From: Synechococcales cyanobacterium CRU_2_2
GTDB taxonomy: Bacteria > Cyanobacteriota > Cyanobacteriia > PCC-9006 > JAAUQQ01
DNA length: 58,483 nucleotides
Assembly: GCA_012034805.1 (NCBI GenBank)
Contig: JAAUOP010000010.1
Location: forward strand, 1 to 58,483
Direction of reading: 5' to 3'
The stretch's first letter is position 1. Each line of letters opens with the position of its first letter. Positions 1 to 8,142 of this stretch are shown here, one piece after another. The notes under the pieces were generated by a model, which did no database searches, had not been told where the DNA came from, and was given only the letters and a program-made list of their open reading frames with translations. A program made the translations under genes and the position numbers.

Positions 1-2
1 AT

Positions 3-256
3 GAAGATGCCGACGATATTTATGTTCGAGAAAGTCATTTGAGCAATGCGTGGAATGGCGATCGCGTCCTCGTCAAAATCATCAAAGAAGGCAAGGAAGC
101 TACCCAGGGCGTCGGGTATCTCGGCGATGGCACGATGGTAGTCGTCGAGGATGGCCGCAGCTACGTGGGCGATGAGACCAAGGTAACCGTCACCAGTGCC
201 TTGCAAACCTCTGCGGGCCGGATGATTTTGCCAAGATTAAGGCAGCGGTGGCCTAG
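3..256 (+). pseudogene. RNase R-like / TRAM-domain fusion fragment, frameshifted
   Basis: The window opens inside a reading frame. Its first ~25 residues ([20 protein letters not shown]) resemble the N-terminal cold-shock region of cyanobacterial VacB/RNase R exoribonucleases. It then continues in frame as the C-terminal TRAM domain of a PIN/TRAM protein ([20 protein letters not shown], then [13 protein letters not shown]). The two families share a VKI-KEG stretch, and the join falls there. Near the end, the T4 run at 226-229 needs one more T to restore the family ending RMIFAK and a stop at 254-256. As given, the frame runs on to 305. The fusion may be real, or an assembly chimera at a sequence end. 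Family calls are from memory of the motifs. Confidence 0.5.
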
Positions 257-638
257 TCTCCGGCGATCACCTGGGCCTTGGTGCGATCGCTATCAATCAC
301 AATAAATACGATACCTGGGCTAATTTCCTCGGGAACAACCTCTGCAACGGAGCAGGCCAAGTTCCCAGATCGCGACTTAATGGTGAAATCGGCCTTCGGG
401 TTGCCCATCTCTACGACAACCCGCGACCCCGCCGATCCGGCAACCGGTCTCACGGTCTCCAATCTCACGCGCATCTGCGCGCGCCAGAGCATCGCCAGCC
501 GCGGCCGCGCTGCTCGCCACCACGTTGCTCGCCGCCGCGCTGCTCGCCACCGCGCTGATCATCCTGACGAGGCTCCTGCCGCGCATCACCGTCGCCCCGC
601 TCAGCGCGCTCGGATTTCTTAATGGGTCGCTCAGCCAT
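253..638 (-). pseudogene. Hypothetical protein, probably frameshifted
   Basis: A start at 638 gives MAERPIKKSERAERGDGD followed by an Arg/Gly/Gln-rich stretch with three GGEQR repeats, and stops at about 465. Losing one base between about 470 and 500 would join it to the frame that ends at 253 with a well-formed C-terminus (VVVEMGNPKADFTIKSRSGN, then [20 protein letters not shown]). That C-terminal segment looks like a real folded domain, unlike the repetitive N-terminus. I do not recognise the family. Its stop overlaps the plus-strand TRAM fragment by a few bases, so the two genes converge. Confidence 0.35.
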
Positions 639-685
639 GGTCTAACAGTTCATTACGACTCGCCGATCCTACCGCGAAAAGTGCG

Positions 686-713
686 AAAAAAAAGAGCGCA
701 CCTCGGTGCACTC
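686..713 (-). terminator. Rho-independent terminator of psb30
   Basis: Read on the minus strand, a nine-base stem (GAGTGCACC / GGTGCGCTC, one G-T pair) with a two-base loop is followed by eight T residues. It lies about 60 bases after the psb30 stop. Confidence 0.75.
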
Positions 714-771
714 TCAAACCCTCAAAGACTTTTGACATCCTTCTCATGATCCCTTTAGAGGACTTTGGACC

Positions 772-927
772 TTAGAGATCGCCGCCGCGAAGCGCAAGCA
801 CCACCACCACGGCAGGGCCAGCCAACACAACCAACGCCAAGGACAGGAGCTGGAAAATCAGTACAAAATCAATCCCACCTACGAAGCTCGTGAGACCATC
901 AAACAGGCCAGCCAATAGCAGAGACAT
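772..927 (-). CDS. psb30: Photosystem II protein Psb30 (Ycf12)
   Basis: A 51-residue single-span membrane protein of the photosystem II core; in known structures Psb30 sits at the edge of the complex near cytochrome b559 and PsbJ/PsbK. The recognisable part is the C-terminal half: a hydrophobic helix, then LVVLAGPAVVVVLALRGGDL, which matches the family ending (AGP, then LLAxRxGNL). A clear GGGAGGAG ribosome site lies just before the ATG, and a terminator hairpin follows. The gene is easily missed because it is so short. It stands alone between aspA upstream and a broken hypothetical gene downstream. Confidence 0.85.
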   Translation of the reverse strand: MSLLLAGLFDGLTSFVGGIDFVLIFQLLSLALVVLAGPAVVVVLALRGGDL

Positions 928-1204
928 ATCTCCTCCCTTAGAACCCAAGCAGAATAAAGCGAGTCAACAAAGCCGGTAAACTCGAAGTTCCAAGGCCAAA
1001 AAGCTAGACTTGCAAACCGCCTGACTCTCTCAGCTTGAAACCTCTTTGATTCCTGCATTCGTCCTTGATTCTAAGGGCTGGCTGCCCCCTCTTTTTAAGG
1101 AAATTTACAAAACTCCATTAATTTTGTTCTTGTGGGTGTGGTGCATGGTTTCAAACGGTGTCTTGGGCGTTGTCTCGAACACAGATTCCGTGCTCCAGCA
1201 AGTC

Positions 1205-2629
1205 TTATTCACCGCTTTGGGGCACGCTTTGGACAATTTGCGACATTTGCTCCAAATCTAGCACCGTGGCGAGTTTGTCTGCATCCATCAGGTCTTGCTC
1301 TAGAACAATCTGCCGTAGGGTTTTGCCCGTTTCCAAGGACTCTTTGGCGATCGCCGCTGCGTTCAAGTAGCCAATATGCGGATTCAACGCCGTGACCAAG
1401 GAGAGCGTCCGCTCGCCGTAGTCACGACAGCGCTCTGGGTTGGCCGTGATGCCTTGGAGGCAGTTTTGGTCGAGGGCTGCGATCGTGTTGCCCAGGATTT
1501 CGATGCTGTGGATCAAGTCGTAGGCAATCAGCGGCATCATCACATTCAGTTCCAGCTGACCTGCTTGGGCACAAAGGGCGATCGCGCTGTCGTAGCCCAT
1601 CACCTGAAAACAGACCATCGACGTCATTTCTGCCATCACGGGGTTATATTTCCCCGGCATAATCGACGAACCAGGCTGGACGGGGGGGAGCTGGATTTCC
1701 TTCAGGCCGGTCATGGGGCCGGAGTCCATTAGCCGCAGGTCGTGGGAGATTTTGACCAGGTCTTGGGCGAGGTTGCGCAGGGCTCCGGAGACGGCGACGA
1801 AGGGGGCCATACTCTGCATGGCGGCCATCAGGTGGGGAGCAGGCCTGAGCGGGAAGCCGCTGAGTTCTCCCAGGATGGTGGCGACGCGGTGGGCGTATTG
1901 GGGGTGGGTATTGAGACCAGTGCCCGAGGCGCTGCCGCCTAGGCCGAGGGCCATCAGGTCGGTGACAGCGGCCTCGAGGCGGCGGTGATGGTCTTGCAGA
2001 ATGTAGGCCCAGGCGCGGAAGCTTTCGCCCAGGCGGATGGGAACGGCGTCCTGAAGGTGGGTGCGGGCGGCTTTGACGATGGGTTGGAATTCGTCGGCTT
2101 TGTGCTGGAGGGTGGCGATCGCCCCCGTCAAGGCCGGATACAGCGTATGGGCTAGGGCCAGCAAGCTGCCGAGACGAATGGCGGAGGGAATGACATCGTT
2201 GGTGGACTGGCCGTAGTTGACGTGGTCGTTGGGGCTTAGGCGCGCATAGTTGCCTTTGACGTCGCCCAAAATCTCGAGTCCTCGGTTGGCCAAGACTTCG
2301 TTGACATTCATGTGGTGAGAGGTACCCGCCCCCGCCTGATAGATATCGACGACGAACTGGTCGCGCAGTTGTCCCTGCAAGATTTCGTCGCAGGCTTGGA
2401 CAATGACTTGGGCTAGGTCGGGCGCGATGCAGCCGAGTTCGCCATTGGTTAGGGCGGCGGCTTTTTTGATCAGCAAACAGGCGTCTACGTAGGTGGGCAG
2501 AGGCTTAAGGCCACTAATGGGAAAGTTTTCGGTGGCGCGCTGGGTTTGGATGCCATAGTAGGCACCCCTGGGGAGGACGCGATCGCCCATGGAATCCGTT
2601 TCAATCCGGGAAGCGTTAGCGTTAGACAT
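1205..2629 (-). CDS. aspA: Aspartate ammonia-lyase
   Basis: Reversibly deaminates L-aspartate to fumarate and ammonium in the cytosol. The 474-residue product has the fumarase/aspartase superfamily signature GSSIMPGKYNPV at about residues 320-331. The N-terminal GAYYGIQTQRATENFPISG and the central GQSTNDVIPSAIR are more aspartase-like than FumC-like. ATG 2629 (MSNANASRIETD) is preferred: the frame is open for 29 more codons upstream, but that stretch has no family similarity. No strong ribosome site is visible. Class II fumarase is the main alternative; the ENFPISG segment and KYNPV rather than KVNPT argue against it. Confidence 0.85.
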   Translation of the reverse strand: MSNANASRIETDSMGDRVLPRGAYYGIQTQRATENFPISGLKPLPTYVDACLLIKKAAALTNGELGCIAPDLAQVIVQACDEILQGQLRDQFVVDIYQAGAGTSHHMNVNEVLANRGLEILGDVKGNYARLSPNDHVNYGQSTNDVIPSAIRLGSLLALAHTLYPALTGAIATLQHKADEFQPIVKAARTHLQDAVPIRLGESFRAWAYILQDHHRRLEAAVTDLMALGLGGSASGTGLNTHPQYAHRVATILGELSGFPLRPAPHLMAAMQSMAPFVAVSGALRNLAQDLVKISHDLRLMDSGPMTGLKEIQLPPVQPGSSIMPGKYNPVMAEMTSMVCFQVMGYDSAIALCAQAGQLELNVMMPLIAYDLIHSIEILGNTIAALDQNCLQGITANPERCRDYGERTLSLVTALNPHIGYLNAAAIAKESLETGKTLRQIVLEQDLMDADKLATVLDLEQMSQIVQSVPQSGE

Positions 2630-2759
2630 GCTGAGTCCAAGGTCGGTGCTGAAGGGCAGAACTCCAATATCCCAGAAAATCCTGGGTACAGTCTTCGGGT
2701 AAGCACTGAGCCCCAAACCCCCAGTCCCGCAAGGCGGAAGTGTCCGGACTAGCCTAAGC

Positions 2760-2853
2760 CACCCTCATCCCCCAGCCCCTTCTCCCTGGATGGGAGAAGG
2801 GGAGCCGGATTGAAGCCCCTCTCCCGCTCTGGGAGAGGGATTGGGATGAGGGT
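2760..2853. repeat. Palindromic REP-like repeat
   Basis: Two back-to-back hairpins, CCCCTTCTCCC / GGGAGAAGGGG and CCCCTCTCCC / GGGAGAGG, are flanked by inverted CACCCTCATCCC ends. This is the common interspersed palindrome found between genes in many cyanobacteria. It separates aspA from the HetZ-related gene and may act as a transcription or mRNA-stability barrier. Confidence 0.8.
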
Positions 2854-2876
2854 GGCCCAACCGACGCCTAAACCCC

Positions 2877-4022
2877 CTAGGCGATCACCGCGTTGCGAAT
2901 TTCTTGGGCCGTCAGGTAAAGCTTGCTCCAGGCGCGCATGGCTTGGGTGGTGCGCCAGCCCATCGACTTGGCGATCGCCTCCAACGGCTGTCCCGCCTTC
3001 ATCGCGCTCAGCACACTGTGTTCGTCAGCCTCCAGCTTTTCTTCGAGGGTTTCCCACTGGTGCTCGTTCAGGCCCAGACGGTGTTCCTGAACGGAGGTCG
3101 CCAGCCATTGGGTTACGATCTCGGGCTGTACCTTGAGCGAGAACACTTGAACGGCGTGGTAACTGACCTTTTCCCGTAGGCGATAGACCTTTTTGATCGG
3201 AATGCGCATTTCCTCGGCGATCGCATCCTGGTTATACCCCTGCAAGTACAACCGCAGCCAATCCACCGCCAAAGGCTCAACCCGCTCAGCCAAATACGCC
3301 TCAAACTCATCTTGAACCGCCTTGCGCTGCACCTGGGTTTGCTCCCAATCTTGCTGTCGCTGAAACTGGCTCAACGCCTCGTTATCAAACAAACTCATCG
3401 GCGTCTCTTCCGCATCCGGCGCAATTTCTTCTGAGATCATTCGCACAATTTCCTTAGCAGGCACCTGAGTGAGGCCGCCGCGCTGGGAGCGATTGAGATA
3501 ATTGACAAACCGGTAAACAATCAGCGGCTGGTTCCGAATCGGTCGCAGGCAATATTCCTCTAGACTGGCCAACAACAGCGTATTGCGCAGCTGGGAGCTG
3601 GGGGTGCATTCGCGAATCCAGCTCATCTGGTTTTGGAGGTGGCGATCGCTCTGGAGCATCTCCTGCACCACTTCCCCCAACACATCCACCACACTCCGGT
3701 AGCGATCGCGACTCTGGGACACCCACGTCCGCACCTTACTGCGAATCAAAAACAAACTGCCCAACCGCCGCATCAGCCGCTGGTAGGTCTGCTGGGAGCC
3801 AACTCCCAGGTAGCGCTGCATCAAAATCCGGTAGCGATAGTCCATCGCCTGTCGAGCCAGAGCCAGATCGCGCTCATCCATGGCCTCAAAGCGAGCTTGG
3901 TCATCCCCCAGCAACCACTGCACGATGCTGGCCTTGGTGACAGAAGACTGCTTCGGGCAATCCGCCTCAAGCCTTGTTGCCCATTCCGTTGCGAGGGTGT
4001 CCGCCAGTGCCATCGAATACAT
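2877..4022 (-). CDS. HetZ-related protein
   Basis: A 381-residue soluble protein sharing the overall plan of HetZ: an alpha-helical N-terminal half with an RYRILMQRYLGV segment, a central VYRFVNYLNRSQRGGLTQVP motif, and a C-terminal helix-turn-helix-like region (YLQGYNQDAIAEEMRIPIKK, then VYRLREKVSYHAVQVF). It ends with a second possible DNA-binding turn (AIAKSMGWRTTQAMRAWSKL). It matches the cyanobacterial family annotated HetZ-related protein 2; the function of that family is unknown. It lies 2 kb downstream of patU and hetZ on the same strand. The start is ATG 4022; an in-frame ATG at 4013 is also possible. Confidence 0.75.
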   Translation of the reverse strand: MYSMALADTLATEWATRLEADCPKQSSVTKASIVQWLLGDDQARFEAMDERDLALARQAMDYRYRILMQRYLGVGSQQTYQRLMRRLGSLFLIRSKVRTWVSQSRDRYRSVVDVLGEVVQEMLQSDRHLQNQMSWIRECTPSSQLRNTLLLASLEEYCLRPIRNQPLIVYRFVNYLNRSQRGGLTQVPAKEIVRMISEEIAPDAEETPMSLFDNEALSQFQRQQDWEQTQVQRKAVQDEFEAYLAERVEPLAVDWLRLYLQGYNQDAIAEEMRIPIKKVYRLREKVSYHAVQVFSLKVQPEIVTQWLATSVQEHRLGLNEHQWETLEEKLEADEHSVLSAMKAGQPLEAIAKSMGWRTTQAMRAWSKLYLTAQEIRNAVIA

Positions 4023-4406
4023 CCTAAGGGTGGCCTACTTGGTCATTGTTTCACGAGAGCTGCCCATTAAATCTGAACAGTCGTCCCAAACATTGCGAGA
4101 GATGTTCGGAGCTTGCCCATTATGCACAGTCTTGCCGTCTTTCTAACGCTGGCTCTAACGAGACCCAGGTTGGGGGAACCCAGGCGAGCAATCAGGGGGT
4201 AAACCCAGGAGGTTAGCCGAGAAATTTGCTCCGGCAGTTTGACCCAAAGTTGAACCCACGAACGGTTCAACGCCCAGGTTTGAGTTTAACCTTGGGTTAC
4301 GCAACGAGATCCGGCTCGAACGAGATTCGGTTTCTGTGAGATTCGGTGTCCGTAGGATTCGGTTCATGCAAGATTGGGTTCACCTTTGTGAGTTGGCGTT
4401 GTTGTC
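4023..4406. other. 384-base intergenic region with 16-base repeats
   Basis: Separates the divergent HetZ-related and cyclotransferase-like genes. It holds scattered AACCCAGG/TTGGGTT inverted motifs at 4160-4300 and five degenerate 16-base direct repeats at 4306-4385 (listed separately). No gene is supported here. Confidence 0.6.
4306..4385. repeat. Five degenerate 16-base tandem repeats
   Basis: Consecutive 16-base units begin at 4306, 4322, 4338, 4354 and 4370, with consensus GAGATTCGGTTNNNGN. Units 2 and 3 share GAGATTCGGT exactly, and the rest diverge. The array ends about 20 bases before the ATG of the cyclotransferase-like gene. Confidence 0.75.
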
Positions 4407-4917
4407 ATGGGATTAAACCGCAGGATAGATTTGGGAGAGCCCGGTTTCCTCTACTTTGCCTACGGTTCCTGTATGTGCCCGGTTGATCTGAAACGTACCC
4501 TAGGAGAAGATACCCATTCCTATGTGGTGGGGCCGGCTTGGCTCCAGGGATATCGGCTCGGGTTTACCGGCGATCGCCCCATCGGGGTTGCGGTGTTCTT
4601 GATATTGTGCCCACGGAGCAGGGCGAAATGGAGGGCGTGCTCTACCATTGCCCTGGCGGTTGAGCGATCGCCTAGACGAGCGCGAGGAAGTCCACACCGG
4701 CGGCTATCGACGCCAGGAAATCGCTGTTGTTTGCCAGGGGCACCGCTACGAATCCGTGCGCACCTATGTCGTCGTCAACAAACTCAAACAGGAAATCGCA
4801 CCTAACGATTGGTACTCCAGCGTCGTCCTGCGCGGTGCACTCACCTGCGGCCTGTCTGAGCAATACTGCTGGAAACTCTTTCACCATATGAGCCAATTGC
4901 AATGCAATCGCCCATAA
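4407..4917 (+). pseudogene. Gamma-glutamylcyclotransferase-like protein, two frameshifts
   Basis: Three frames in series encode one GGCT/AIG2-like protein. The first is GFLYFAYGSCMCPVDLKRTL, where FAYGSxM is the family's substrate-pocket motif. The second is GCGVLDIVPTEQGEMEGVLY. The third is RLDEREEVHTGGYRRQEIAV, containing the catalytic Glu of the DEREG-type motif. The frame changes lie near 4575-4588 and 4645-4652, and each is restored by adding one base. This family converts gamma-glutamyl compounds to 5-oxoproline. The remaining sequence looks constrained to its end, so sequencing error is more likely than true decay. Confidence 0.7.
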
Positions 4918-4936
4918 ACAACACCGCAAAAAAGCC

Positions 4937-4967
4937 AAAAAAAGCGGGATCTTTTCGCTGATCCCGC
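4937..4967 (-). terminator. Rho-independent terminator after patU
   Basis: On the minus strand, a perfect eight-base stem (GCGGGATC / GATCCCGC, loop of eight) is followed by seven T residues, then GGC and six more T. It lies about 75 bases after the patU stop and would end the hetZ-patU transcript. Confidence 0.8.
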
Positions 4968-5039
4968 CGGATTGAGCCAATAACAGCTTCAAAGGGTTGG
5001 GTGAAGAGGCTGCCCACCCTGAACCGCCCAGCCAGATCC

Positions 5040-5909
5040 CTAAACCTGAACCGCGAACCCTAGCGGAGATTCTGCACCCAGCAACTCCACCTGCACTTGG
5101 TAGGTCTGGTTTGGCTCAACCTGATCAACCAGCAGACTCACCAAACCAGCCCCTTGGCGCTGGGTCTGGGTACGACTGGCCTCCTGAAGTACTGTAACCC
5201 GGCCAGAATCCGGCAGTTTTGCCTCAATACGCAGCATCCGATCGACCTTTTCTGCCTTCAAATGCAGCGTTCCAGCGACAGTCTCCCAAGACTGGCTCAT
5301 ACAAGGATCATGCTCGGTCAGCTTCAGCGTCAGACGGTTGAGCATCTCGTAGGCCGCAATCATGGCCAAGGTCATCTGCTGCTGGGGCTGCGCCGTCTCA
5401 TAACTCTCGGGCAAGTTGCTGCCAAAGAAACGCGTGGCCAAGGCTTCACCACTGCGCGCTTCGCCCAGCATCATGCTGCCTGCTAGCTCGTCTAGGGACA
5501 GGGGCTCCACCGCGAATAGGGACTCGACGGCCTGAACCAAGCGGCGACCATCCCGCACCGTGGTGCGCACCAGCTCCTGGCAGCGCTGGAACAATGTCGC
5601 CAAGACCGCGGCGGGCAGTGGAACCGGCAGCTGGAGCTGCTGGAGCTGCGGCTCCCAAGCCGCAATCTCAGCGGAAAATGACACAATGTCTTCGTATTCA
5701 ACGATTTCCGTTTCCCAAGGAAACAGAGGTGGGCGAACCTCCATCTCCTGCTGAAATCGCTGCTTCAACAGGCTATAAAAGCGTTCTTGTATCACGGATC
5801 TTGCTCCCAGTTTAAGTGGTTCATGCCCTGATGACCGAGGGATGGTCTCTCCAGAATGATGCATATTCTGTGAATCGAGGCCAGCAGCGTTGTCACACAT
5901 CGTTGTCAC
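5040..5909 (-). CDS. patU: PatU-like heterocyst pattern protein
   Basis: A 289-residue protein with the PatU-type N-terminal segment (SVIQERFYSLLKQRFQQEME, then RPPLFPWETE). The middle is alpha-helical and the C-terminus reads like a beta-rich domain (RVTVLQEASRTQTQRQGAGL onward). In filamentous cyanobacteria patU lies beside hetZ and modulates heterocyst patterning; some genomes split it into patU5 and patU3. Here it lies 137 bases after hetZ on the same strand, which supports the assignment. The start is unclear: GTG 5909 or ATG 5900, inside three 13-base repeats that each carry ATGTGTGACAACG. The protein may have another role if this organism does not differentiate. Confidence 0.7.
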   Translation of the reverse strand: MTTMCDNAAGLDSQNMHHSGETIPRSSGHEPLKLGARSVIQERFYSLLKQRFQQEMEVRPPLFPWETEIVEYEDIVSFSAEIAAWEPQLQQLQLPVPLPAAVLATLFQRCQELVRTTVRDGRRLVQAVESLFAVEPLSLDELAGSMMLGEARSGEALATRFFGSNLPESYETAQPQQQMTLAMIAAYEMLNRLTLKLTEHDPCMSQSWETVAGTLHLKAEKVDRMLRIEAKLPDSGRVTVLQEASRTQTQRQGAGLVSLLVDQVEPNQTYQVQVELLGAESPLGFAVQV

Positions 5910-5926
5910 ACATCGTTGTCACACAT
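5888..5926. repeat. Triplicated 13-base repeat over the patU start
   Basis: Three exact copies of CGTTGTCACACAT lie at 5888-5900, 5901-5913 and 5914-5926. On the minus strand each gives ATGTGTGACAACG. As 13 is not a multiple of 3, the three ATGs fall in different frames. The two upstream ones encode a six-residue peptide that stops at once, and only the last opens patU. Confidence 0.9.
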
Positions 5927-6046
5927 CGCGATCGATCTATGGTGATCGCAGCTTGTGCGCGTCTCGTTCGGAGGAACGACGCCAGCTAATCTTCACAAAT
6001 GTGTATGTGTTTCTATTCATCTAGAAGTTGCCTTCTCCGGAAATTT

Positions 6047-7189
6047 TTAATCCTCAGCAGCGATTTGTGTCTTGGATGTATTTTGGTTGCGCAGATCCCA
6101 GGCTTGCTCGAGCATCTTCGACCATTGGCGATTCATTTGGGCCACGGTACAGCCGAGGTTTTTGGCGATCGCACTGTCCTGAACCTGGCTCTGCTTCATG
6201 CGCAAAATATCCACCTGCTTGTCGTTGAGCTGGTCTTGAAACACCTCCCACTCCTGGGGCAACAAACCCAAATTGTTTTCCAAATCGGCTTCTAGCCACT
6301 GATGCACCAACTCCCATTGGTGAGACATGGAAAACCGAATCAGATGATACTTGAATCGCTGCTGAAGATAGTCCCGCTCTCGGGGGTTGAGGCCCAAAAT
6401 TTCCTCAATCTCTCCCGCCGAGAGATCCTGCAACCGCAGAACAAAATAGTTAGCACAGTCGTGCTGTTGCCGGGCCTCTAGGTAGGCCAAGAGCTCTTGC
6501 ACCACCTTCTCTCGCAGGGCATCTTCAGCGGGTTCCTCATCCGGGGTCACCATTTGCTCGCGCACCTGCTGCAGCGCAGCATTGCCGCGAGCGGTTTCAT
6601 TTTCTGAAGAGCTGCCCTCCGCCGCTTGCTCCAAATCCACCAGGGCCTCCTGGGGCTGCTGATGGGAGAACGTTTGAACCCGCAGAATAATCAGCTGCTG
6701 GCTGCGCCCGTAGGAAAGCGGAATCCGGCGCTTGGCATAGCGTTCGGAGAAGGCCATATACTCGGCCAATTCGAGGAGCGTCTTCGGCTGAAATGCCTCC
6801 TCCACCTGGGTCTCACGACGGAAGACATTTAGGCTCTCCATGTAAAAACCCTGGAGAAAATCCTCGATCAACGTCAGGCGAGCTTGATAGCTGGCCTGGG
6901 CCTTGGCGGGGGTGATATATCGGTAAATAACAGCGCTCAGGGTGCTGTGGAGCTCAATTCGGCCCTGACGATGGCCTAGCCTGTAGTACTTCAGGCATTG
7001 CTCCAAGCGGTGGCGAGCTAGGCTATCTGCCCAGGTCTTCACCTCACCAGAGTCCTGAATGCGCTGGCTTTCAGTGCAGATACGTTCGACTTCCTCCGTC
7101 AGGCGAGACGCGACGGCCTGACAGTGAGCGTCAGATGCGCGGGTGGCCTGCCTGAGCTCGTTGTACAACAGTTGAAAAGTTGTCTCCAC
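6047..7189 (-). CDS. hetZ: Heterocyst differentiation regulator HetZ
   Basis: A 380-residue DNA-binding regulator. HetZ acts early in heterocyst commitment together with HetR in Anabaena and is kept in many filamentous non-heterocystous species. Recognisable segments run in order: LARHRLEQCLKYYRLGHRQG, ELHSTLSAVIYRYITPAKAQ, LLELAEYMAFSERYAKRRIP, and the helix-turn-helix-like EIEEILGLNPRERDYLQQRF then KYHLIRF. A second helix-turn region lies near the C-terminus (SAIAKNLGCTVAQMNRQWSK). The length is close to the Anabaena protein (about 400). The start is GTG 7189. The gene is followed by patU. An inverted repeat lies 39 bases upstream of the start and could be an operator. Confidence 0.85.
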   Translation of the reverse strand: METTFQLLYNELRQATRASDAHCQAVASRLTEEVERICTESQRIQDSGEVKTWADSLARHRLEQCLKYYRLGHRQGRIELHSTLSAVIYRYITPAKAQASYQARLTLIEDFLQGFYMESLNVFRRETQVEEAFQPKTLLELAEYMAFSERYAKRRIPLSYGRSQQLIILRVQTFSHQQPQEALVDLEQAAEGSSSENETARGNAALQQVREQMVTPDEEPAEDALREKVVQELLAYLEARQQHDCANYFVLRLQDLSAGEIEEILGLNPRERDYLQQRFKYHLIRFSMSHQWELVHQWLEADLENNLGLLPQEWEVFQDQLNDKQVDILRMKQSQVQDSAIAKNLGCTVAQMNRQWSKMLEQAWDLRNQNTSKTQIAAED

Positions 7190-7587
7190 GCCTCAGAACC
7201 CCTGGTGAATATGGTAGCTAATACAGACCCTAACACACGCGGTTAGGGCTTTATGGAAAACTTGCGAAGGGCCAAAACCATAAAACATTCGTGAAAAATA
7301 ATTGGTAGAAACGACTGCAAACTGTAGCTTCGACTACGCCCTGAGTGGGACACATTTATTTGCAGCCCTGAGTCGCTAGGCAAGAAATTAATACAACGGT
7401 CTAGAGGTCGCCTCAGGATGATAGAGGAGAGAGCATGGCTTGATGGGGTCGGATTCCGGTTTTGGCAACCGGGGTTTCTGGGGCCGCAGGTTCAGGTGAG
7501 CAAGGAGACTTTGGGCGCGATCGCGCCACAATCTCCCGATCAAAACATGCTAAGGTGACCGCCTAGTGAACCTACCAGGCTTCGTCC
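7190..7587. other. 398-base divergent intergenic region (hetZ / 7588 gene)
   Basis: Contains the start regions of two divergent genes. The only clear structure is the inverted repeat at 7228-7248. The remainder (7250-7560) has AT-rich patches compatible with promoters but no motif I can assign. Confidence 0.5.
7228..7248. promoter_or_regulatory. Inverted repeat upstream of hetZ
   Basis: CCCTAAC, seven bases, then GTTAGGG: perfect seven-base arms with a spacer of ACACGCG, 39 bases before the hetZ GTG. The symmetry and position suit a dimeric regulator site. The minus strand contains AGGGTCT, which is also part of the known HetR target in Anabaena, but the whole palindrome is not the same. Confidence 0.5.
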
Positions 7588-8082
7588 ATGGAGACTTTAG
7601 ATCAGCAGATAGAAATCCTTGTTCAACAGGCTCCTCAGGACGGGGTGACGGTGAACTTAATCAAAGTGATTGCACCACTGCTCAAACAAACCGCGAGCCA
7701 ACTGCGTCACCCTGAGTATCATGTGATTCAGGGAGAAGGGGAAGGCTGGCTGTTGACAACCCTGAGTAATCGCGTACGGCCCGAGCAGGAAAAGTCAGTT
7801 ATCTACGCATTTCCTACAGAAGATGATGCCCAGGAATACGCGGCTCGGAACAACGACCATCGAACTTTAGTGGTTTCTGTGCCAATTATCCATATTTTAT
7901 TTCAGCTGATCGCCCTACAACAGGTTGATAGCGTCATTTTTGTTGAGCATGCGGGGGGTGCCCCAACCGGAACCGAGGTGGCCTGTGGTGGATTCCGTCG
8001 TCAGATCCAGCAGCAAATTGAGGCCTACCAGGCCCAATTAAGCTCTACCTTCAAGCCCTCTATTCCTCCGGATATTGCGTAA
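7588..8082 (+). CDS. Conserved hypothetical protein, 164 aa
   Basis: A soluble, acidic protein of 164 residues with no signal peptide or membrane segment. It has a compact alpha/beta pattern: helical N-terminus (LIKVIAPLLKQTASQLRHPE), a central strand-rich part (GWLLTTLSNRVRPEQEKSVI, then YAFPTEDDAQEYA) and a hydrophobic IIHILFQLIALQQVDSVIFV segment near residue 110. The end (GGFRRQIQQQIEAYQAQLSS) is probably a helix. I do not recognise a named domain. It is divergent from hetZ and converges with the next minus-strand gene. The ATG at 7588 has no strong ribosome site. Confidence 0.7.
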   Translation: METLDQQIEILVQQAPQDGVTVNLIKVIAPLLKQTASQLRHPEYHVIQGEGEGWLLTTLSNRVRPEQEKSVIYAFPTEDDAQEYAARNNDHRTLVVSVPIIHILFQLIALQQVDSVIFVEHAGGAPTGTEVACGGFRRQIQQQIEAYQAQLSSTFKPSIPPDIA

Positions 8083-8142
8083 AGGAAGGATGAAGCCCCA
8101 GAGCAGAACAGGACGTTTGCAACGTTTTGCGCTATCGGCGGT

